The notes under the pieces were generated by a model. The model was not told where the DNA came from. It saw nothing but the letters and a program-made list of their open reading frames with translations, and did not search any database. A DNA stretch of 6,759 nt, taken from Pirellulaceae bacterium. Lineage in GTDB: Bacteria > Planctomycetota > Planctomycetia > Pirellulales > Pirellulaceae. Positions 1-5,889 of the stretch are shown here, piece by piece (position 1 is the stretch's first letter; each line of letters opens with the position of its first letter). Position numbers and translations under genes: made by a program. The stretch spans positions 1 through 6,759 of the forward strand of contig JADLDX010000275.1 of the NCBI GenBank assembly GCA_020846515.1, written 5' to 3'.

Positions 1-2540
1 AATTCACCACGCTGCACTAACCAATCGCTGTAAAGCAACTCTAGTCGCACGGATTCTTCAATCCACTTGCGATTTTGAGGCCGCATTTCGATCGCTCTGT
101 CGAAACTAGCACTGGCCAATTTCGCCGCCTCACAGGCTCCCGCTAAATCCCCCGCTTGACTCAAGATAAACGCCTTACGGGCAATGGTGCTGCCTTGCAG
201 CCAGTCCGTAGTGATCAACTGTTTTTCGAGACTTCGCGAAAGATTGCGCAACTTCGTCAGCAAAACTTCAGATCGTTCCAGTACCTCCCGATGTCCGTCA
301 TCTCCAGATCGTCCGGTCACGGCCCAGGCTAAATCCCAACCTAAGTCGCCCACCAACAATAGACGCTTCGTGTCGGTCACCGGCACGCCTCGTTGAAGTT
401 CATGCAGACACACATCAAATATCTGGCGAGCTGATTCCAGGCGATCTGCGCTGGCTGAATCTGCGCTGGCTGAATCTCCGTCGGCCGCCATTAAGAAGAC
501 ACACTCTCGCTTGGCCAATATCCACTTGAATTGTTCGTCCGTCGCCTCAGCAACGTCACACTTTTCGTCCAGCTTCAATTCACGCTCAGCCAACTGCACG
601 AGCCGCGTGCATCGAGCGGCCCATGGTTCGGGTTTCAAGTCAAGCCTGGCGTCCTTCGCTTCCTTGTCAGGGCTCACAGCGTTAGTTGGAGGGACAGCGA
701 GAAAGCTCAGTAACGGAATTCTTGCTCGGCAAGCCGCACTGGCAACGCGATACTCCAAGTACAGCATTTTCGCAGCCTGACTCTGGTCCAAGTGGTTGTG
801 CTGGTCGATCAACTCTACCGCGCGATCTGCTGCCAAGATCGCATCGTCATAGCGCCCTACTTCTCTGGCAGCTTTGGAAATCATCAGATAGTCGGAAATC
901 AATTGCTCGAACTCGCCGAAGTCTATCGAGGATTCGGAGAGCAATTCGCTGAACTCGTCGAGATAGTTGATCACATCCGAGAACATTTCGCGACGAAATG
1001 CATCGGTCATTTGCCAATGCATGGCTTCCTCAGCAAAAATCCGCTGCTGAAATCGGCTGACCGATTCCCTAAGCCGCTGGCGATTGACCTCAAGGGAGTC
1101 CGCATACTGCGCCGATTGTTTCGCGTTCTGCGAAGCTTGCAACCACATCCATGTGGTCCCAATCACTCCGGCGGTCAACGAGCATAAGAATAGTACGAGG
1201 GTGCTGGCCAAGGCCTTGTTGCGTGAACACCACTCAACGCCTTTTTGAAACCAACTTGGCGCGCGTGCGTGAATTGGTCGACCATCGACAAATCGCTGTA
1301 AATCATCAGCGAATTCTCGCATGCTGCTGTAACGTCGCGCTGGAGTTTTTTCCATCGCATGCTGACAAATCAACTCCAGGCTGCGCGGTACTGCGGGATT
1401 GAGGATGGATGGTGCAACCGGTTGAACTTCAGGTATTTGACGGAGGACAGCCAGTGTATTGCCATTGAGTGGAGGCTGACCAGTTAGCAGCGCATACAGC
1501 GTGGCCCCTAAAGAATAAATATCCGTGCTCGATGTCTCGCTAGCTGGTATAACGCCCGTTTCATCCGCCATTGCCCCAAGGACTTGCTCTGGACTCATAA
1601 ACTGCGGCGTACCGACCAGATTCCCCGCGCGTGTAACTTGCGTCGCCGACTCACTCAAGTGTTTCGCCAGTCCGAAATCGGCCACCTTCAAGACGCGTTT
1701 CTCTTCATCCAGCAATAGATTACTCGGCTTCAAATCGCGATGAACCAGGCCTTGATTGTGTGCGATTTGCAAGCCTTCGGCCACTCCCTGCAACATCCTG
1801 GCTAGTTCGCGAAAGGTCGTTGCCTGTCCCCAACCATGTTTGGCTGCAGATCCACCGGCTACGTACTCCATCACCAAGTACTGTGTGCCCCTGGATTCTA
1901 AGGTGTTGTTTAGCTCGCCTATGTCAAAGATGCGAACCACGTTGGGATGATCTAGTTCAGCCAGGATTCGACCCTCGCGCCGCAGTCTATGCCTGGCAGA
2001 TTCCGAGTCGCGTACCAAGAACTTAACGGCCACTTCGCGATCGAGTTTTGTATCGAATGCCAGTACAACCAGCCCGGAGCCACCCCGGCCTAGCACCTGC
2101 AGCAACCGATATCGCTGGTCTGGCATTCCGGCTTGCAAGGATTCAAGATCCAACTCCAATTCGGTCTCTTGATGGTCGAACTCATTCCATGGCGGGTGTT
2201 CCGGCATGGTACCCCCCGCACTTGGCTGATCAGTGGGTGAACTACCAAACTGCGATCCGTTTTCGATCGTTGAGTCCGCCTCCAACGCAGTTTCATCGTA
2301 TGCCGCTTGGGCCAAAAGGTGTAAACGAGTTTGTAGTTCTTGAAACTCGGGTTCACTATGAAACGTTTGGGCTACTGGAGCCTGTAACCACTTTTCCATC
2401 TCTGGCGCGTGGCTCGTTTGCTCGAGGAACTGAAGGCAGCGATGACAAGTCCGAACATGCTGGACGTCAGTCTCGTCCAGTTCGCATCGATGATCTACCC
2501 AAGCCTTAAGCGTCTTCAACGAAGGACATTTAGCTGCCAC
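1..2540 (-). CDS. Transmembrane Ser/Thr protein kinase with N-terminal zinc-finger-like motif (3' end outside window)
   Basis: An eukaryote-like (PknB/Hanks-type) kinase expected to phosphorylate Ser/Thr of cytoplasmic proteins. The frame is open from GTG 2540 to the window edge (846 residues) with no frameshift. Seen in order: C5 plus H28-x3-C32-x2-C35, matching the ZAS zinc-site pattern; an acidic linker (about 40-145); the kinase domain (about 148-418) with glycine loop GRGGSG 151-156, Lys173 in AVKF, HRDLKPSN 267-274, DFG 288-290 and SPE 316-318; a transmembrane helix at about 443-467; then a coiled-coil-like segment and mostly helical, perhaps TPR-like, sequence. All catalytic residues are present, so it should be active. 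About 20 residues separate SPEQ from DIYSLG, longer than in most relatives. The GTG start is chosen because an in-frame TAG lies upstream (2631-2633), no ATG comes before codon 48, and the zinc motif begins at residue 5. The C-terminal region is presumably extracytoplasmic, and its ligand is unknown. This layout is common in Planctomycetes. Confidence 0.93.
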   Translation of the reverse strand, partial: MAAKCPSLKTLKAWVDHRCELDETDVQHVRTCHRCLQFLEQTSHAPEMEKWLQAPVAQTFHSEPEFQELQTRLHLLAQAAYDETALEADSTIENGSQFGSSPTDQPSAGGTMPEHPPWNEFDHQETELELDLESLQAGMPDQRYRLLQVLGRGGSGLVVLAFDTKLDREVAVKFLVRDSESARHRLRREGRILAELDHPNVVRIFDIGELNNTLESRGTQYLVMEYVAGGSAAKHGWGQATTFRELARMLQGVAEGLQIAHNQGLVHRDLKPSNLLLDEEKRVLKVADFGLAKHLSESATQVTRAGNLVGTPQFMSPEQVLGAMADETGVIPASETSSTDIYSLGATLYALLTGQPPLNGNTLAVLRQIPEVQPVAPSILNPAVPRSLELICQHAMEKTPARRYSSMREFADDLQRFVDGRPIHARAPSWFQKGVEWCSRNKALASTLVLFLCSLTAGVIGTTWMWLQASQNAKQSAQYADSLEVNRQRLRESVSRFQQRIFAEEAMHWQMTDAFRREMFSDVINYLDEFSELLSESSIDFGEFEQLISDYLMISKAAREVGRYDDAILAADRAVELIDQHNHLDQSQAAKMLYLEYRVASAACRARIPLLSFLAVPPTNAVSPDKEAKDARLDLKPEPWAARCTRLVQLAERELKLDEKCDVAEATDEQFKWILAKRECVFLMAADGDSASADSASADRLESARQIFDVCLHELQRGVPVTDTKRLLLVGDLGWDLAWAVTGRSGDDGHREVLERSEVLLTKLRNLSRSLEKQLITTDWLQGSTIARKAFILSQAGDLAGACEAAKLASASFDRAIEMRPQNRKWIEESVRLELLYSDWLVQRGE
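444..473 (-). repeat. Tandem 15-bp in-frame duplication in the kinase
   Basis: Two identical, directly adjacent 15-bp units occupy 444-458 and 459-473. On the coding strand each unit is codon-aligned and reads SASAD, so kinase residues 690-699 are SASADSASAD, preceded by another Asp. The 15-bp length keeps the frame. It probably arose by slippage and lies in a flexible acidic/Ser loop between helices of the C-terminal region. Confidence 0.9.
2436..2528 (-). other. Putative ZAS-like zinc-binding motif in the kinase N-terminus
   Basis: Residues 5-35 of the kinase contain Cys5 and then HVRTCHRC (His28, Cys32, Cys35). The H-x3-C-x2-C pattern, with an upstream Cys or His about 25 residues earlier, is the signature of zinc-binding anti-sigma domains such as RsrA and ChrR. 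Many planctomycete kinases begin with a similar segment. Zinc binding, and any redox or sigma-factor role, is inference. Cys19 is a further cysteine in the segment. Confidence 0.6.
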
Positions 2541-2545
2541 AGTAT

Positions 2546-2553
2546 TCCCACCC
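2546..2553 (-). promoter_or_regulatory. Weak ribosome binding site for the kinase GTG start
   Basis: The minus-strand purine-rich stretch GGGTGGGA ends 5 nt before GTG 2540. It is only a partial match to Shine-Dalgarno, but its spacing supports this GTG over a later ATG at codon 48, which would remove the zinc motif. Confidence 0.4.
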
Positions 2554-2574
2554 GTTGATGACGAATGTCGGCGT

Positions 2575-2619
2575 CGGCCGATCAGCCGCAGGGCGCTCGC
2601 CCACGGTTTTTTTAAACCG
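2575..2619 (-). other. Cluster of short hairpins in the kinase leader
   Basis: Three short inverted repeats lie side by side. CGGC/GCCG pairs 2575-2578 with 2585-2588. GGGCG/CGCCC pairs 2591-2595 with 2598-2602 around a 2-nt loop. CGGTTT/AAACCG pairs 2604-2609 with 2614-2619 around a TTTT loop. All lie 35-80 nt upstream of the kinase GTG. Read on the plus strand, the middle stem followed by seven T's resembles a weak intrinsic terminator, but no plus-strand gene ends there. The inverted repeats are seen; a regulatory role is inference. Confidence 0.4.
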
Positions 2620-2624
2620 AACCC

Positions 2625-2651
2625 ACACTAAGATCGACGCCCGAATGTCAA
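2625..2651 (-). promoter_or_regulatory. Possible promoter of the Ser/Thr kinase gene
   Basis: On the minus strand a perfect -35 hexamer TTGACA lies at 2651-2646. A 15-bp spacer and a weak -10 candidate TAGTGT (2630-2625) follow. Transcription would begin near 2618, giving a leader of roughly 80 nt. The spacer is shorter than the 17-bp ideal and the -10 matches only 4 of 6 positions, and planctomycete promoters often diverge from the E. coli model, so this is tentative. Confidence 0.3.
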
Positions 2652-2837
2652 GCAAATAGCCCGTATCAGTTTAGCTAAGAATGGTGCTGATCCATACAGG
2701 GGAAATGAGGATAAAGTGGATACGATAGCTCGTTTCTTTACGCTTTTAATGCGGTGGGCGCGTTGGGTAATCGGCTGATTCGTGACTGCGGAACGTCATC
2801 GAATTTCGCAACGCCAGGGGAACCGGCTGGGCCGATG

Positions 2838-2846
2838 TGGTATCAT
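2838..2846 (+). promoter_or_regulatory. Possible extended -10 promoter of the hybrid histidine kinase
   Basis: TGG followed by TATCAT (2841-2846) matches the TGn extended -10 pattern, and the hexamer matches TATAAT at 5 of 6 positions. No good -35 lies at the usual distance (2818-2823 is GGGAAC-like), as is tolerated for extended -10 promoters. Transcription would start near 2852, giving a leader of about 48 nt that contains the palindrome at 2862-2875. Confidence 0.4.
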
Positions 2847-2861
2847 GTTTTCGCTGTTTAC

Positions 2862-2875
2862 GCACGTCGACGTGC
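2862..2875. promoter_or_regulatory. Perfect 14-bp palindrome in the hybrid kinase leader (possible operator)
   Basis: GCACGTCGACGTGC is identical to its reverse complement. It sits about 16 nt downstream of the putative -10 hexamer and 24 nt before ATG 2900. A dimeric repressor bound here would block transcription. In RNA it could form only a short stem, as there is no loop, so a DNA site fits better. The symmetry is directly seen; the function is inferred. Confidence 0.45.
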
Positions 2876-2891
2876 TTAGCAAGCTGAACAT

Positions 2892-2895
2892 GGGG
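2892..2895 (+). promoter_or_regulatory. Short ribosome binding site for the hybrid kinase
   Basis: GGGG lies 4 nt before ATG 2900, which is close. An in-frame TGA at 2885-2887 makes 2900 the first possible ATG of the frame. The next in-frame ATG (2927, residue 10) has no purine-rich stretch upstream. The G run also overlaps an out-of-frame ATG at 2890. Confidence 0.4.
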
Positions 2896-2899
2896 CACA

Positions 2900-5863
2900 A
2901 TGGATTCTCTCAACTCTCACCTACCGATGACTTCTAGATGGACCTTGTACGCGGCTGTTCACCTCTTTGATTTGCTTGGCGTTGGCGCGCTAGTGGTGCT
3001 CGTCCTGGGTATGGTTTCGTTCCCTGACATTGCCTGGTCGCAAGGCTCAAGCCCGACTGACTCGGCTGCTGGCCCGTCGATTTGGAAAGACACTCAGCAT
3101 CCAGTGATTCGTTCCTTGGCGGAGTTGCGCAGGGTGCAAAGGGAAGTCGGTATGCAGGACTTCGAAGTTGATTTGCAGGCCCAGTTGACTTTTGCATCGC
3201 GATATTGGAGCGTTTTCTTTATACAAGATGGGGATCTGCCAGCGATGGTGCATTGTGCGGATGCAGCCACGACGATTCTTTATACGCAACCGCTGGGCAG
3301 ACGGCTGAGAATTCGTGGTTTGGTGTATAAGTCCAGGCCTGACATCGCGCTGCTGGGGCTTGAGCTGTTGCCCGGTTCAGGTCCATTGATACCGCTGCAA
3401 CTCGATGAAGTTCCAAGCAAAAACAAGTTGCCCACTGATCGCTTGGTCGAAATGCGCTGCCGTCTCTCGGAAGTTTTGGACAAGTTTGACCAGTCGCTAT
3501 TGTTGGCTGAGGTAAATAATCAAACTATTGAACTACATGTGGCGAGTTACCTGAGTCCGCAGCAATATGCTGCCGTCGAGGCCAATGCATTGGCAAGTGC
3601 CATTGGGACCTTGAGTCCCAAGTATGACTTGGATCGATTCAGTTATTGTTCGCTCCGCATGGTCGGGGTGGACCAGCTGACGATCTCTCAAGGCGATGAC
3701 TTATCGCCTACACTTTCAACAAAGGCGACCGCCGAGGGCCAAGTGTTGTTTTTAGACGACCAAGGACAAATCGTTATCGGCAACGATCATTCAGTCTGGC
3801 GAGTAGCCACGCGATTTGTCGAGTATCTCAAACCAGGAATCCACGTGTCCGTTTGGGGGAAACCTAACCAACCGGAATACGCTCAGCAATTGGCGGCCCA
3901 TCGAATCAAGATCATAGACGAACGTGAGTTGCCACAGAGCATCGAACTGAGCGCAGAGGCTTGGGAACAAGCCAAGCATCTACCGCTACGTGTTCAATTG
4001 GAAGCGGTAGTAGTCGACCAATATTTGGAAAACGGTTTGCGTTACTACCATATGCGATCAGAGAACAAGCATTTCTCCGCCATCGTCAACGAACAACCAG
4101 ATCCTCGCAATTTGTATCGTGTTGGAGATCGCATTCGGTTAACTGGCACTCCGCTCATCGATTTAAATGTCAACAGGCAAGCCACCGACCGATTAAAACT
4201 GTTCGTGATGAAGCCGGAAGACACGCAATTTGTTTCCGCGCCAGTACAGCTATCGATGGCGCACCTGGCATGGGCCGCCTCGATCGGCATATCACTGGTT
4301 GGTGTCGTCTTCAGTTGGAACTGGTTGCTTCGCAGTCAAGTCAATGCGAGAACGAAAGGCCTCAAGAAGTTATCCTCTCACTTAAGAATGTCATTCGAGG
4401 CCATTAGCGAAGCCGTCCTGGTGACCGATGCGAACCGTCGTTTATCAACCTGGAATCGACAATTTGAACGGCTTTTCGGTGAGAGTCCCGTCGCCAATCA
4501 ATCGATCGATTATCTGCTAGCCATCATTCGAAGACGGCTGGTCGACCCCTCCGTATTCGCACCCGTAATGCGCGCCGGAGAAACCTACGCGGCTGAGCCA
4601 ATCTCCGTAACGCTAAACCTCGAAAATCCAACGCAGGTCGTGCGCGCGTTTGTGTCGAGCATTGTCGATAGTGACGAAACTTACCATGGCCATCTATATA
4701 CTTTTGAAGATATTACCGATAAGCAGCGATTGGAGAATGAATTGTTCCAATCGCAAAAGATGGAAGCCATCGGGCAGCTCTCAGGCGGAGTTGCGCATGA
4801 TTTCAACAATTTGCTGACGATTGTCTCGTCTAATTTGGCCCTGATCAGGTTTCTAGATTCGCCAAGCGGACTGGAGTACGTAAACGCCGCCGAAACGGCA
4901 GTCAGGCGCGCCGCCGAACTGACTCAGCAACTTCTGGATTTCTCGCGTCGTTCCAGGTTGGAAATCCAAGTTGTGAATTTGAATGATCTCGTGGGACGCA
5001 TCAGTATCTTGCTGCGTCGAACATTTGATCGTTCTGTCATTCTGGACATCGAGTTATGTCGTGAGCCGTTGTATGCATGTATTGATGTCAATCGGATCGA
5101 ACAGGTGCTGATCAACATTTGCATCAACGCGCGCGACGCGCTGAAGGGGCGAAGTGGCAAAATCACGATCCGCGTTGCGCCGTTAGTGCAGGATGGCAGC
5201 GCCGAACGGCCATTCGCCTGCCTTGAGATCGAGGACACTGGATGCGGCATGTCGCGCGAAGTGCAGGCGCGCATTTTCGATCCCTTCTTTACCACCAAGA
5301 AACCAGGCGAAGGCACGGGCCTTGGGCTATCCATGGCTCAGGGTGTGATCGAGCAACTGGGAGGGCGAATCGTGTGCGAGTCCAAACTGGATGTGGGCAC
5401 GCGATTCAGTATCGAACTGCCACTGGCCGAACCACCGGAGGCCACCTCCAACCCATCGGCTGCTCAGACCGTCACCCACGCTCGACCTTTGCGCATTCTG
5501 TTGGTAGACGATGAACCAATGGTTCGCCATTCTGGCCAGGCTTTGTTGCGAGAATTGGGGCACCTTGCGATCGTAGCCGCTAGCGGCCACGAAGCACTGG
5601 CGATACTCGAGTCTGAACCATTCGACGTTGTCTTGCTCGACTTGACGATGCCAACGATGAGCGGCAAGGAGGCTTACCGCGAGATTCACCGACGCTGGCC
5701 TTCTATAGCCGTTGCCATTTGCACAGGCTACTACGTCGATCTTCAGGCTTGGAACAGCAGCAGCGACAGCCCACCACCGAAGTTTATTCCCAAACCTTAT
5801 TCGGTCGAGACGCTCTCCCATTTCCTGACCAGCGTAGATTGTCAGCCCAGTGTGCCGATCTGA
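2900..5863 (+). CDS. Membrane hybrid sensor histidine kinase (PAS-HisKA-HATPase-REC)
   Basis: A complete 987-residue sensor that should autophosphorylate on His633 and pass the phosphate to its own receiver at Asp914. Residues 27-47 are a signal peptide or anchor (possible cleavage after AWS 45-47). Residues 48-452 form a beta-rich extracytoplasmic sensor with about four OB-like stretches (87-145, 184-216, 276-340, 363-438). A transmembrane helix follows at about 455-477, a short linker helix, and a PAS domain at about 494-608. The HisKA motif VAHDFNN spans 631-637. The ATPase domain shows the N box (N739, N743, D746), G1 DTGCGM 779-784, F box FDPFF 793-797 and G2 GTGLGL 805-810. The receiver (about 865-980) has D870/D871, D914, T942 and K965, so every key residue is present. 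The H-box resembles the NtrB/FixL-like group. There is no HPt or DNA-binding output, so targets lie elsewhere. It is divergent from the Ser/Thr kinase and convergent with the LysR gene. The ligand is unknown, and no gene symbol is justified. Confidence 0.95.
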   Translation: MDSLNSHLPMTSRWTLYAAVHLFDLLGVGALVVLVLGMVSFPDIAWSQGSSPTDSAAGPSIWKDTQHPVIRSLAELRRVQREVGMQDFEVDLQAQLTFASRYWSVFFIQDGDLPAMVHCADAATTILYTQPLGRRLRIRGLVYKSRPDIALLGLELLPGSGPLIPLQLDEVPSKNKLPTDRLVEMRCRLSEVLDKFDQSLLLAEVNNQTIELHVASYLSPQQYAAVEANALASAIGTLSPKYDLDRFSYCSLRMVGVDQLTISQGDDLSPTLSTKATAEGQVLFLDDQGQIVIGNDHSVWRVATRFVEYLKPGIHVSVWGKPNQPEYAQQLAAHRIKIIDERELPQSIELSAEAWEQAKHLPLRVQLEAVVVDQYLENGLRYYHMRSENKHFSAIVNEQPDPRNLYRVGDRIRLTGTPLIDLNVNRQATDRLKLFVMKPEDTQFVSAPVQLSMAHLAWAASIGISLVGVVFSWNWLLRSQVNARTKGLKKLSSHLRMSFEAISEAVLVTDANRRLSTWNRQFERLFGESPVANQSIDYLLAIIRRRLVDPSVFAPVMRAGETYAAEPISVTLNLENPTQVVRAFVSSIVDSDETYHGHLYTFEDITDKQRLENELFQSQKMEAIGQLSGGVAHDFNNLLTIVSSNLALIRFLDSPSGLEYVNAAETAVRRAAELTQQLLDFSRRSRLEIQVVNLNDLVGRISILLRRTFDRSVILDIELCREPLYACIDVNRIEQVLINICINARDALKGRSGKITIRVAPLVQDGSAERPFACLEIEDTGCGMSREVQARIFDPFFTTKKPGEGTGLGLSMAQGVIEQLGGRIVCESKLDVGTRFSIELPLAEPPEATSNPSAAQTVTHARPLRILLVDDEPMVRHSGQALLRELGHLAIVAASGHEALAILESEPFDVVLLDLTMPTMSGKEAYREIHRRWPSIAVAICTGYYVDLQAWNSSSDSPPPKFIPKPYSVETLSHFLTSVDCQPSVPI

Positions 5864-5889
5864 TGGTCAAAGTGTTCAGAGCTTATGCG

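Larger units (their letters stand above)
2541..2899. other. Divergent intergenic region between the two kinase genes
   Basis: These 359 bp separate the divergent start codons. No convincing gene is present; the start codons I traced lead only to very short frames without family resemblance (for example ATG 2682, 15 codons). The kinase-proximal part (about 2575-2620) is rich in short inverted repeats, and a perfect TTGACA sits on the minus strand at 2646-2651. The part next to the histidine kinase holds an extended -10 element and a 14-bp palindrome. The middle (about 2680-2830) shows nothing I can name beyond an 8-bp palindrome TTAGCTAA at 2671-2678 at its edge. Confidence 0.7.

Noticed and set aside
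184..2509. Several plus-strand open frames of 60-153 codons, for example 2048-2509 and 792-1187
   Set aside because: They lie antisense to the continuous Ser/Thr kinase frame, carry no recognisable motif and have shadow-like composition rich in Arg, Ser and Pro.
2591..2613. A plus-strand terminator-like stem followed by seven T's
   Set aside because: No plus-strand gene ends upstream of it, the stem has only 5 bp, and 4 nt separate stem and T run. It is treated as part of the kinase leader structure.
2682..2729. A short plus-strand frame at ATG 2682 (15 codons) with an internal ATG preceded by GGGGAA
   Set aside because: It is too short and has no recognisable product; a start-like context alone is not enough.
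2890..2937. A 15-codon open frame starting at ATG 2890 and overlapping the hybrid kinase start
   Set aside because: It has no convincing ribosome binding site and no known peptide pattern; its ATG merely overlaps the G run serving ATG 2900. Translational coupling cannot be excluded but is not supported.
4924..5821. Minus-strand open frames inside the histidine kinase (5334-4924 and 5821-5327)
   Set aside because: They overlap the HisKA, ATPase and receiver domains, whose motifs are unmistakable on the plus strand, and they show no family resemblance of their own.
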